From positions 135,852-199,851 of the forward strand of contig NW_005200011.1 of the NCBI RefSeq assembly GCF_000372725.1: a DNA stretch of 64,000 nt, read 5' to 3'. The translations under genes were made by a program, and so were the position numbers. Of the stretch, positions 42,022-52,955 are shown in pieces; the stretch's first letter is position 1; each line of letters opens with the position of its first letter. Source of the stretch: Emiliania huxleyi CCMP1516 (taxonomy: Eukaryota > Haptophyta > Isochrysidales > Noelaerhabdaceae). The notes under the pieces were generated by a model. It worked only from the letters and a program-made list of their open reading frames with translations. It made no database searches and was not told the origin of the DNA.

Positions 42022-42573
42022 GGGGCACGCGCGCTCCAGTGCCGGAAAGATGGCGTGCGACGCGATTGGGGAGCGGCGCGCCTGAGCCGGCTACGGCTCA
42101 CCTGGGCGTGCTTGTGACCTCTTCGTGCCCGGCGCGCCGCCCGGCGCGCCGCCCGTGCGTTGAGTACCAGGAGTAGAAGGGCGGAGACGGGGGTGTGATG
42201 TGCGTCTGGAACCTGTCGTCGCGTGGGACGAGAGGGACACGTGGATGCGCAACACTCATGACACTGTCGGGGCGCTTGCGCGCCCGATGGGTATGCGTGC
42301 TCGCTGCGTTCCTGCGCTCTCTTGTCCGCCGAATTATATGCATCAACACAGGCCTCGCTTGGCATGAGACCTTACACACACTGCTCACACACCGCGCCCA
42401 GAGAGCGCGCAAGGCGCGCGCAACCCGCACATGCCCCTCAGCCTCACCTCGCACGTGCCCCGGTGGCGCCGCGGTGTGTGAAGGGACGAGAGTCGAGACC
42501 CACCGAGACAGCAGCCGCCGCGTCGGACCCGATCACGTCCTGACTACCTCTTCCTCAGGACCCCGCCACGTCA
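42022..42573. other. Spacer between convergent genes
   Basis: About 550 bp, presumably the 3' UTRs of SDHA and the ZMYND10-like gene. Nothing else was recognised. Confidence 0.4.
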
Positions 42574-45521
42574 CTAAAGACTCTCCGGCACAACAACTCG
42601 GAGCTGGCTTGACTTGGTTGAAAACTTTGCTGAAGCCCGTGCCACGTCCGCATGCAGCGGCAGCTCCGCGCGCAGCTCGTAGCCAGGCCCACTGATCTGT
42701 ATGGTCCTGACGGAAAGGTCGACATTCAGCTCACGCATGCCCCTTACACCAGGAAGGTCGACCAGCACAACCGCCTCCCTCCTCTGAAGCTCCCCCCGTA
42801 CGTTGATCGAGTGCCTCGGTGTCACTGGTTTGGGAGATGCTCCAGTGACGCCTGTTGTCTGGTGTGCCTCAACTGCGGAATCTGCGTCCTGCACCGCCGC
42901 CGCCTCCGCTGCAGCGTGTGCAGCGGCAACAGCTTCTGCTGCCGCCCGAGCTGCAGCGGCCGACCTCGCAGCTGCAGCCTCTGCCACATCTCTCGCCTCC
43001 GCGGCCCTCGCCAGATCGTCCGTGATGTCGACGATGGAATCGTCTTCAGGTGTAGCGTTGCACGCAGCCTCGGCAGCGGCCGCGGCCTCAGCGGCCGCGG
43101 CGGCCTCCACTGCTGCCGCTCTGGCTTCTTTGTTCGCTCTCGCGGCTGCTGCGGCGCTCGTGGCTGTGGCGGCGCTCGCAGCAGCCGCGGCTGCTGCTCG
43201 AGCGGCTCCCTCGTTGCCCGTCGGCTTGGCCAAAGGGGCCTCCTGTGCGGCCTCTGCCGATGGTGGTGCAGACTCCTCATGGCCAACGTTGTTGCTGATG
43301 GGATTAGCACACGATGGCTCCGGTTCAGGCGCCGTCTCACGCGCCGGCGGCAATGCTTGCTCTCGCGCTTCGGCTTTTGCCTCGTCGGCGACGGGCATCA
43401 CGGCTACTTGCCGCTTGGGTGCTGTCACGCGGATGGCGGTGACCATGTACCCTCCCGTTGCTGGTGCCAGCTTCACCTGCACTCTCAGACCAGTTGCGTG
43501 CTGGCCGAGCTGCCGCCACACCATTTGGCCAGCAGCCCCGAGCTCGAGAGCACTCTTCTCCGTCTCGTACGAGGTGTTGTCACCGCACGACAGGACAGCC
43601 CGCGCCGAGCACACGCGAGGCACACGCACCGCCGCGCTGGCAGGGTTGACGACGAAGCGCGTCTGGGCGTTCATCCCCCGCCCAGTCGCGTGAATGGAGA
43701 GAGGGCCCACGCCATCCTCTGTCCCTTCGAACTCGATGGTCAGCTCCTGGAGGAGGGGCGGCGTGGCGCGGCAATGTATGAGGTGGTACCCGGCAGGCCC
43801 GCCTGGGTCTGGGTCTCGCAGAAAGTGAAGCTGCAGCCGGAGTGCGTGCGCGTCGTAGCCGAGCTGCACCCACTGCTTCTTGCTATCGCCGCAGAGCCCG
43901 AGAGGCCCTCTGACCTCCCACGGCTTCCCCTCGCCCGAGTTGAGCGACGCCGAGAGCGAGACGCAACGGTCAGCCGGAAGGAAGACTCGCTTCTGTTCGT
44001 TCGAAATGCGGAAGGATTGCTGGGCCTCTCCGAGTTCCGACGCCTCCGATTCAGCGGACAGACGCGCGACTTCCGCGCCGTCAGCGTCGAGAACGGCAAC
44101 CTCGACAACGTAGACCATGCTGGCGTCAGCACCTCGGCTGCCTTCGGCCAGCACGTCGATGCTGTCGGCGTCGTACAGAGCTGCGAGGCGCTGCGCCGTC
44201 GACCGCCGTTCTTCCGCCGTGTCACAGAGCGTCCCCTGCCTCATTTCCTCAGCCACTTCTGACCAGACAATGCCACAGCTGAGCTCCTCGCGCAGCTCGG
44301 GCATCGTCTCGAGCAGGTACGCCGGCTTGGAGGAGGCGGCGGACGGCACGTCCATCATGGCAAGTTCATCGAGCGCGCGCTGCAGCTCGGCGAGCAGCGG
44401 AAGCTGGTCGACAGTGCCCTCGTGGAGGAAGGCGCGGATGCGCAGCAGCGTTGTCTTCCGGAACGTATTTAGCTCGTACTTGCGCCGCACCTCGGGCTCC
44501 GCCATCAGCGCGTAGATGGTGAGCCACACCTGCGCCTCCGACTTGGCCATGCATCGCCGGTCCGCCTCGGAGCAAACCACCCACTGCCCCTGCACGAACC
44601 GGCGCAGCGTGCCGTCGTCGCCGCGGTGCTCCCACGGCTTTGCCTCGAGGAGGGGGCACAGAAGCATCATGATGTCGTACGTGTCGAGCAGCCTCGTCGC
44701 CACGCCGAGCGGGAGCTTGCCCAGCTGCTCGGCCAGGAAGCGGACGAGGGAGAGCGCATAGAGCGCGGTCGAGAGATCGATCGTCCGGCCCTGCGTCTCG
44801 AGGTGGTCGCTCTCCTCCAGCTCCTTCATCAGCACCCGCTTGAGCTCCTCCTTGTCTGCTGGCCGCGCGGGAGGCGGCTTGTACTGAAAAGCGAGCAGCC
44901 ACACGACCTTGCGGTGGCAGTAGTCGACGAGCTCGGGCAAGACGTCGGCTGCCGCCTCGCACGCCTGCGGGTAGCAGAGGGTGATAGTTGGATCAGATTG
45001 GGGTCGGGGTTGGGATCGGAGGGTTCCAGGTGAGGGCAGCCCGCTGCCTGCGGATGATAGAGGGCGGCCTCGAGGAGGTTGGAGAGGACCGCCTCGTGGA
45101 AGAGGAGGAGGTACCTGGGAGTGCGGGGCGTACAGGCTGGGGGAGTACGCCTGCGCTCCAACAGCTGCAGCGGGTGGCCTCACCCCTTGACAGAGGCCTC
45201 CCTTGCGATAAAGTCGCGGAGAAGCGGGTATGCATTCTGCTTCCAGAGCTCGCAGGCGAGGAGCTCGCGGACGAGGAGCGGCAGCTTCTCGTGCAGCACG
45301 AGCGCGTCCACCACGAACTCGTCGCGCGACTGCGACGCGTTGATGTGCGCCTGCATGTTGAGCTGCTGCAGCGCCTCGTGCTGTGCCATCCAGGCCGGGC
45401 CGCCCATCTCGGGAAAGCGGAAGGTGCGGAGGCCCTCCACGATGCGGTCAGCTTCGAGGGCGTTGAGAGGTCCGACAGCCGTCTCGGCCTGGGTTCGCCT
45501 GTCATCGCGGGCGATGTTCAT
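42574..45521 (-). CDS. ZMYND10-like dynein-arm assembly factor lacking the MYND finger, with C-terminal CS/PIH-like domain
   Basis: Three exons: 45521-45184, 45114-45048 and 44964-42574, joined by introns of 69 nt (GT) and 83 nt (GC), for 931 residues. Residues 1-340 follow ZMYND10: FPEMGGPAWMAQHEALQQLN, LACELWKQNAYPLL, LLFHEAVLSNLLEAALYH, LPELVDYCHRKVVWLL, AQVWLTIYALMAEPEVRRKY, TTLLRIRAFLHEGTVDQLP. Where ZMYND10 ends in a MYND zinc finger, this protein instead has two related beta-rich segments (QWVQLGYDAHALRLQL; WRQLGQHATGLRVQV), a long Ala-rich stretch, and a final about 70 residues (AVVLVDLPGVRGMRELNVDL ... AKFSTKSSQLRVVVP) resembling the CS-like C-terminus of PIH1D/DNAAF proteins. ZMYND10 preassembles axonemal dynein arms in the cytoplasm, implying a flagellate stage. 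Confidence 0.85.
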
Positions 45522-46144
45522 GGACCCGGGAGAGGGCGAGCGGTTGGAAGGGCACTGTGCTCGAGCGCGCAAGTTCGGCGACACCCCCGTTGGGTTGTCT
45601 TTGTAACCGACGCAAACCTACGGCGCGAGGGGTCGGGGACCTCGGGGTCGGCGGGCTATGCACACACATGGGCCGCATGCACATGTGCATGCACATGTGC
45701 ATGATCTGTTTTTGCTTGGGCGGGTTGCGCCCCCCCCCCCCCCCAAACACACACACACACAAGTGGTCTGGCTGGTGCTTGCAAGCCTGAGTGAGTGAGA
45801 ATGCTGAATGGCAGCCTGCCTGCCAGGTCATATAGGAAGGACTACTGTCAAAACACGTTAGAGTTGTTTGGTATTGCGAAAAACCTCTCTCTGCTGTCAA
45901 TATTATTGTTCGTGTGGCCCTCGCAGCGGAGCTGGGAATAGGACCGCCGCGAGCGGCGTGGCGGGGAGCGGTTGAGCATCCCTCCGGAGGCCGCTCTGGC
46001 CTCTGCGCGACTGCGCCGGGGAGGCGTTACCTTGTTTGGAGCGCTAGGACGCACATCGCACAAGCGTCCGTCGCCTTTTTAAACTCCGGGGCCCACTCCG
46101 CTCAAGATGTGTCATGATCTGGTACTCCGCTCTCAAGCGTCAAG

Positions 46145-46189
<45 letters not shown>

Positions 46190-46457
46190 CACTGTGATCT
46201 GTGTGTATCGTGTGCATGTGTGCATCAGAGCTAGCAAGTAGCATCACCACGAAGCACGATCGTGCGGCATCTCGGCATGTATCGTATCACGAGACGCCAC
46301 ATCACACACACACTGTGAAATTTTGAAAATACCATTTGTGACACTGTGTGTGACGGCGTACACCACTTTTTTGTGATTTTTTGAAATTAGGGGGAGACGC
46401 GATTTCTCTCTCGTGGTAGCTACGCTGCGCGCACACACAGCAATATGAGCGGGACAC
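45522..46457. other. Spacer with simple repeats
   Basis: About 935 bp. It holds a C-run at 45731-45744 followed by (ac)n, atgcacatgtgc repeats near 45680, a (gt)n microsatellite at about 46147-46190, and tgtgaaattttgaaaa-type AT-rich sequence. No gene. Confidence 0.5.
45857..45892 (+). repeat. Short dispersed repeat R3, copy 1
   Basis: gttagagttgtttggtattgcgaaaaacctctctctg has a reverse-complement match at about 56144-56178. Confidence 0.75.
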
Positions 46458-47328
46458 TCACCGCACGCCCTCGAAGTCGACCAGTACGTGGCTGACTGCG
46501 GGCGTGAGCGGTCTTATCTTTACGCCCGCGAGGCGGAGCATGCGGCGCGAGGCGCCCATCATGTCGGTGTCGTGGTACTTGTCCGAGAGGTATGCAACCT
46601 ACGGAGAAGGGCACAGGGTCTGCCTGGTGTCCGCCCCCATCCCCTCCCTCCGCCCCCACCTCGGAGAGCCGCGACTGGATGATGAGCTTGGCGCACTCGT
46701 TGCACGGGAAGAGGGTGACGTAGATCCGCATGCCCTCGAGCGAGGCGGTGTTCTTGTTCATGATGGCATTCATCTCCGCGTGGCACACGTACGGGTACTT
46801 TGTGTCGAGCGCGCACGGCCCCACCCGCGCCCAAGGCAGCTGGTCGTCGCCGCAGCCGATGGGGAAGCCGTTGTAGCCGATCCCGACGATCCGCTGCGTC
46901 GCCGGGTCGACGATGCACGCGCCGACCTGGCGGTTGGGGTCCTTGGAGCGGAACGAGGACAGGATGGCGATGGAGAGAAAGTAGTCGTCCCACGAAATGT
47001 AGTCTGTCCGCTTTGTCTTTGCGTCGGGATCACGCGAGTGGCCGACGGTAGGCATGGCGCTGATACGAGGTCGCTGCTTCTCGGCCGGCGGGGAGGGTCG
47101 CATGCACTCGACGAGCGCCGTCCGCGGCGTCGGCACTGAAGCGGCTGCTGGAGTCTGCTGGCCCCGCCTTGACGGCGTCGCCGCTGGCTGAGGTTCGCGC
47201 TCGAACTCCTCGCACTCCTCGCAGAGGAGGAGGCCCGCGCCGCGTCGTCTCCTCTCTGAGTAGAGCAGCAGCGCGGCGCAGAGGGCGCCACCGGCGCCAA
47301 AGGCGGCGAGGTTGGCGAGGGTGTGCAT
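46458..47328 (-). CDS. dCMP deaminase with N-terminal membrane anchor
   Basis: Two exons, 47328-46660 and 46598-46458, joined by a 61-nt GT-AG intron, for 269 residues. The catalytic core has [12 protein letters not shown] (zinc His and proton-shuttle Glu) and [13 protein letters not shown] (two zinc Cys), with [20 protein letters not shown] and VGACIVD upstream and [19 protein letters not shown] downstream. The best match is eukaryotic deoxycytidylate deaminase, which makes dUMP for thymidylate synthesis. An unusual about 100-residue N-terminus begins with a hydrophobic segment ([17 protein letters not shown]) and basic residues, suggesting membrane anchoring or organelle targeting. The ATG at 47328 was preferred to the longer frame because the upstream part is T-rich, leader-like sequence. 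Confidence 0.92.
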
Positions 47329-48580
47329 GGCGAAAAACGACCGGAAAAACTTGGCGCGAAAAAATGAAAAAAAAAACAGGCCGCAGTGGGAAAAGAATTT
47401 GCGGAGCGAGTCCTCGCTGCGATGCGTGACTGCGAGCTGAGGGAGGGAGGGAGGGTGTAAGAGGGTGTAGAGTGTAGAGCGCTGTAGAGCTGTAGCTGTA
47501 GGAGCGCTGCTGGTAGAGTGTCTAGTGAAGAGCATGTATTGCTGTGGAGCTACACATTGATAACCCATCCGGCGCGGGATCGATAGACGATAGAGTTGGT
47601 TGGTTCACAGTGAAATCACTAAGTAAATCGCGACTACAGTCGCTGGAGCCTGTGGACCTTTTTTGCGATCTAGCGGGGCGGATCCTACGCGGATAGTGGG
47701 ATAGATAGGGGCTATCGCCTATCGGTTGGGTTACTATCGCTATCCCCCGCGGCCGCACTTGCGGCCGCCCCACAGCGCACAGGGGCACAGCGCTCGTCGA
47801 ACTCGTCTCTTGCGAACACACAGCGAGGTGAGCTCGGACGTCGGAGTGGTCGGCAGGTCGGGCCCGGAGCGAAATAAATAAATAAATAAAAACGGTCAAA
47901 CTCTGAGACGAGATGTGATTTAGGGACATGTGTCCCCGCCCTGCACGATCTTGGTGTGAGGGATCTTCAATCCGTCCCCTCACCCCTGGTCACTACCCGA
48001 CACTAGAAGAGCAGCAAGAGTTGGGGCTGCGGCTACGGCTGCGGCTGCGGGAGGGGCTATGGTCGCGGGAGAGCCGCTGCGCCGCGTGGGCGCGCCTACA
48101 CCGCGCTTGCTCCGCTCGCCACCTCTCGCAAAGGTCCAAAGTCATAGCCATATGCATATCACCTCCTCCGGCAAGTCCTTTTCGCCTATCTCGCCGTCCC
48201 TCCATGCCTGGTAGAGCTCGTCGTCATATAGCCATATTGCATCACAGCCTGCTGCACTGCGTCGTGCACAACCCCTGCCACCCTATCCCGCGCCTCAGCG
48301 TCGGAAAATTCGAGCTCGGAGTCATAAAGTACCCGGAAGCACAGGCGCAGACGGCTGCGGCGATTTGGCCCGGAGCGAGAGTTGGGAATGGACGTATATA
48401 AATATTAAACACGCGGACCCCATCAGCATCACACATCGCGCACAAGTTGAACACGATCGAGAGCTCACACCAGCCTGGGCGGGGCGCCCTCGACGCCCCC
48501 CCCCCCAGGAACCGCGCACGCGTCGTCGGCACAGCCCGCGCCCTCCAGCTCTCCACGCTCCGGGGGAAATGGCTCTCTGA
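47329..48580. other. Intergenic spacer
   Basis: About 1.25 kb. It has a palindrome-rich patch (gggatagataggggctatcg ... gctatcccc, 47699-47750), ctgcggctacggctgcgg repeats near 48030, and aataaataaataaa at 47874. No gene was supported. Confidence 0.45.
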
Positions 48581-51500
48581 TCAGGGGAAGGCCTTCCGGT
48601 CTCGGCCGGTGCAGTACGGGTGCGAGCACTGCCACGTCTCCTTGACGGCCTCGAACTCGGCGGGGTACTGCAGCGACGCCCAGCCCCGCAGCCAGTCCGA
48701 GACGGGCCACGCGAGCGCCTTTGGGTTGAGCGGCGCCTTCTCCCCCTCGCCGCAGCGCCGGCAGCCCCGCTCGTCGGGCGCGCAGCAGGTGCGGTGAGGG
48801 GAGGTGCCGATCGCGCCGCGCGCCTCGGCGCGGCAAAACTGCTCGAGCTGGCGGCGCGGCCCGGTGCCGACCTGCACGCCCGCCGCCTTGCGCGTGATTG
48901 GGCAAGGGTTGCACCAGTGGCCCCTGCCGAGCGGCTCGATGGCGGAGAGGGGCGGCACGGACGAAGGCGCGTCCGACAGCTCGAGCGCGCCGACCCCGCG
49001 CACGTGCAACACCGGCGTGTCGCGCGCGCGGGCGAGCACTGCGGCGAGCCTCCCAAACCCGGTCTTCCCAGGGTGGGAGACGGGCTTCCCTTCGGCGCCG
49101 CCGTCCTTGCCACGCCCGTCGGCGGCGCCGTCGGCCGGCGTGCACCCTTGCCCCTCCGCACAGAGGCGCAAGCTGGCGGTGGCCAGAGCCGGGCCGCCGC
49201 CCGCGGGCGCAAAGCGCGGGTTCCGGAAGAAACCCGACTCGCGCACCTAGGGTTAGGGTTAGGGTTAGGGTTAGGGTTAGGGTTAGGGTTAGGGTTAGGG
49301 TTAGGGTTAGGGTTAGGGTTAGGGCACCTGCACGGCCGAGGACGCGTCTGCGAGGCTGGGAGGCGGCTGGGAGGCGGGGAGATGGCTGGAGGGAGTGGCA
49401 CCTGCACGGCGGGGAACTTGCCTGCGAGGTCGACGAGTGCCCTCTCCGCCATCCAGTAGTAGAGGGGGCACACGCGAGGCATGTTGACGCGCTGCGAGAC
49501 TGCCCACCTACCGGGCACGCCCGAGACATGTCGCGGACATGTCCGGGCCGCGAGGAGGTTGCTGAGGCGCGGCGAGGCGGCCCGAAGTAGGCCATCGCGC
49601 GGTGGTACCACGCGTAGCAAGGGTACGCCATCGCGGCGTTGCCGCACCGCAGCCGCGGCAGGAGGAGGGTGCGGTTGAGGGCGGCGGCGAGCCGCACGGC
49701 TCTCGCGAACTCGGCGAGCTGGAGCTGGATGATCTCAAAGCCGCCTGGGGGGGGGGGGGTGAGGGGCAGCGACGCGCGAGGCGAGCAGAGGAGCGCGAGG
49801 CGGCCGTGTAATCGACGGCGGCGGAGCGTGGGGACAGAGACAGTGGGAGACGAGAGGAGCGGAGGCGCGGCGAGGCGGCAAGCCAGTGGGCGAGGCGGCA
49901 AGCGAAGGCGACGCGTCACCTTCCGCGAGGAGCTGGGTGCGCGAGGGGAGCGCAGTCGAGTAGGTGAGGAACGTGCGGCTCGGGTCGTAGTACGCGGGCG
50001 GGTCGTGCCACACGCCGGCCTCGCGGAAGATGAAGGTCTTGCGCAGCTTGTCCTTGCCTGGCGGAGCGAGTGGGCGCGTGTGAAGGGGGCGGACGAGCTC
50101 ACTCGGCCGTGCGCGGCGTTGCGCTTGCCGTGGCCGAAGATTGCGTGCAGCGCGTAGGCGAACGATCCGACCGACTCGCGCCGCTCGCGGTGGATGAAGT
50201 AAGTGAAGGACGTCGTGAACTGCAGCATGGGCAGCACGCCCATCGCGAGCCTGCCGTTGAAGGTGAGGGCGAGCCGCTTGTCTCTGGGGTGGCGGCGCAG
50301 CCCGGCCGCGAGCACGCGCTTGTTGATCGGGTCCTGGTCCCAGGGGGCGAGGCGCGGCCCCGTCTGCACCGACTTGACCCACGCGGCGAGCATGTCGGTC
50401 AGGGGCGCCGCCGCGTGGCTGTACATGTAGAGCGTGCCGATGTTGTACGAGATGGAGGACTCGAACGCCGGCTCGAGCCTGCGGGGCGGAAACACCAAGC
50501 CGCGGCGTGTGAGCAGTGGCGCACACCTGCGCCTGCGCCTCGCAGGAGGGTGTGAGGGCCGCGAATACAGCGCCCTCCGGCTCCCGTGCGGTTGACTCGT
50601 GTCTCGATGGCGATTGCTGGGGCGCAGGGGCGCACGCGCTCTGCATCTAGGGTGCACGAGCTCGAGCGCGAGGGCGCGCCCGCTCGCCTCGCCGCCGCTG
50701 CTATTCCCAGCCTGCTCGTTCCACTGGCTCATCCGCTCAATCTCGACGTCCTCGTTCGACCTCGCCCTCGTCCGCTTCGCATCCTTCTGGATCCGCTGCT
50801 CGGCGAGCCTCTCGCCGCCCTTGGCCGCCGCGCCGCCGCCCTTGGCCAGCCGCGAGCGGCTGGACGCCTTGCTCGCCTACGGGTGTGCGCACGTCCCTCA
50901 CCGAAGGGCCTGGTCGAAGAGAGGTCTGGTCGAAGAGAGGTCTGGTCGAAGAGACGCGGAAGACGCGGCTCTCGCGATGCGGATCTCTTCTCGGCTCGCT
51001 CGCCTCGGCGCGAGCTGCACCGCCACGAGCCGTGCCGTCGCGATCGGCGGCGGCGGCGCTCAGCCTCCGCGCTGCAGTCCGTGGGCGAGGACTCTGCGGC
51101 CGACTCGGACTCGGAGCCGGTGTGTCAGTCTGCTCCGCGCCGGTCCACAGGCGGACGTCGCACTCGCGCGAGGGGGCGGCCGAGGAGCAGCTCTCGGGCA
51201 GCCACTCGCCGACCGACTCGACGAGCCGGCGCCGCCTTCCCGCCGCCTCGCCCGCCTGCGCCCACCCCCACGCCTCGCCGCCCCGATCACCGCCTCTGCC
51301 GCCGTCCAGGCCGGCTCTGCTGCTGTTGCCGCCGCGCGGCACCGCCGCCGTCACGACCCGCGAGCCCTCTCCGAGTCGTCTGCCGCCGAGCCGTCGCCCG
51401 TGCGACCCGCTCCTCTTGCCGCGGCTCGCCGACGGCCTCCCCTCGGGCTGCACGGCGAGCTGCTGCGCCGAGTAGCCGTTGAAGGCGCGGTCGGTGGACA

Positions 51501-51972
51501 GCAGAAAGTCGACGTGCGGGTGCGCCTGCTTCACGGCGCGAAAGTAGGGGATCGGGTTGTGAAACCAGGCGATGTCCGAATCGGAGAGCAGCACGTCGAG
51601 CCCCGAGCGGAGCAGCGGCGCCACCTCGGCCCACCGGCCCGCCTGCCCGTTGATCTTCATCGACGGACCGTCCGCGCAAAAGAGGCCGGCGCCTGCGAGC
51701 TTGAACGCCTCCTCTCCTCCGCCCGCGTCGCCACCCGCGCCCTCGCCCCAGCCAACTAGCCGCTCCGAGATGCCGATGAGCGAGCGCAGCCCGAGCGTGT
51801 GCAGCTGCCGCGCCCAGTTTAGAGCAAAATCCGCAGCGAGTCGATTGGTGAAGGTGGCGATGAGCACGCCGCCGTTGTTGTGGGCACGCACGAGATCGCC
51901 GCTCAGCGCAAGGTGCTGCGGGAGGCTGTGGCAGGCAGGATAGGAGGCGCTTGCGGCCACTGGGCGTGGCAT
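48581..51972 (-). CDS. GT77-family glycosyltransferase, XEG113-like
   Basis: Exon 1 starts at 51972 and holds GGVLIATFTNRLAADFALNW and VLLSDSDIAWFHNPIPYF (DxD motif, GT77/PF03407). Its 3' border is uncertain within a Ser/Arg-rich stretch (about 51450-50740). Later exons are 50478-50108 (SSISYNIGTLYMYS, FNGRLAMGVLPMLQFTTSFT), 50057-49920 (FREAGVWHDPPAYYDPSRTF), 49744-about 49578 (FEIIQLQLAEFARAV), 49499-49402 (VNMPRVCPLYYWMAERAL) and 49246-48581 (ESGFFRNPRFAP to the stop). The order follows plant XEG113, an arabinosyltransferase for extensin-type glycans in the Golgi. The last intron contains a telomere-type repeat. A MITE copy lies 59 bp 5' of the chosen start, so the true N-terminus may be elsewhere. 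Confidence 0.85.
49248..49324 (+). repeat. Interstitial telomere-type repeat (TTAGGG)12
   Basis: Twelve perfect TTAGGG units (49253-49324) preceded by a partial ctaggg unit. Genes lie on both sides, so this is not the chromosome end. On the minus strand it is (CCCTAA)n ending in CCCTAG and forms the 3' part of an intron of the GT77 gene. Confidence 0.98.
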
Positions 51973-52030
51973 CCGTGCGTTGGGAACGCCGCTGGAATGG
52001 GGTGCCTGCAGTGAGTGACACACATACACC

Positions 52031-52812
52031 CCGGTGCGAGAATGCGCATTTCTTCTCTGCACTATAGCCCTTGAGAAAAAGCTCGCATTATGCAAACCTG
52101 TGCCTGTGTCCTAGGAAGTAGACTGAGAGGGGTACTCCCATAGGCAAGAGGAGGTCTGGAGAGGCCCACAGCGGTCAGGAGAGGCCCCAAGAGGGTGCTA
52201 GATGAGAGTCAGCAGAGCGCGCCGTCTCGGCGGCTATGGGCAAGTGGGCTGAGAGACAAGAGGGATTTTTCTCTCGAGCGGAAGATGAAGCCCCGACTTC
52301 TAATAAATTGTGCCAGGCGTATCCGGGGGCGGACAGCGCGGAACCGATTTTTATTTGGCGCAGACCCCTCCTTCCAGAGTCACCAGAAAATCCCAACGAT
52401 CCTTGAGCGGAGGCCACCTTGGCCGCTTTTGCGGCCTCTCCGGAGAATCTGGAAGAATGGCTACCATAGCCTAGCATGGCACCCGCGGGCAAAGCTGCCC
52501 CCAGGTCCCTAGAGTCCATGGGCATTCCCAAAGGATATTGTCAGCGTGAGGTGAGGGCGCAACGGTGGGGGCTCTCACCAGCCCCTCAAAGTCGGGCCTC
52601 TCGGGCGGCGGTCAGAGGGGCGGGCAAGGGCACGTGGGAGAAGGGTCAGTGCGGCCCACAAGGTGTGAGCTACCCCCTCTCCTAGGTGTGACTCTACAGC
52701 CCCTGGGGCCCTCTGGGCTGGGCACCATCAGCTTGGGCAGAGGTCCTCGGGGTGGGGAGAGAGGGAGCTCCCCTTTTCAGACCCCCCCAACCGCGCATTA
52801 ACTCGCACCCCA
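52031..52812 (-). mobile_element. MITE-like element, copy 2, with both terminal inverted repeats
   Basis: About 780 bp; the interior matches 22024-22762 in reverse. Ends are ccggtgcgagaatgcgc and gcgcattaactcgcacccca, imperfect inverted repeats of about 18-20 bp (gtgcgag..aatgcgc). No transposase is encoded. Small open frames, such as the one translated from 52476, are conserved between copies only as far as the DNA is. No convincing target-site duplication was found. Confidence 0.7.
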
Positions 52813-52955
52813 GTGTACACAAGTGACATTTTTCATCTAGTGACAGCGTTACCTTGTGGCTTGTGCCTTGTCCCAAGTTCGGTGGGTGTGGCCGGCTCTG
52901 ATTAGTCGGGCCTTTAGACAGCGTCCGTGGACCCGTCACCCTTCCTCTCCTTCAA

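Noticed and set aside
42652-44262. Plus-strand frame of over 500 codons
   Set aside because: Antisense to the ZMYND10-like gene; Cys/Arg-rich translation without domain features.
49248-49324. Telomere or chromosome end
   Set aside because: Intact exons of one gene lie on both sides, and the array is only 12 units.
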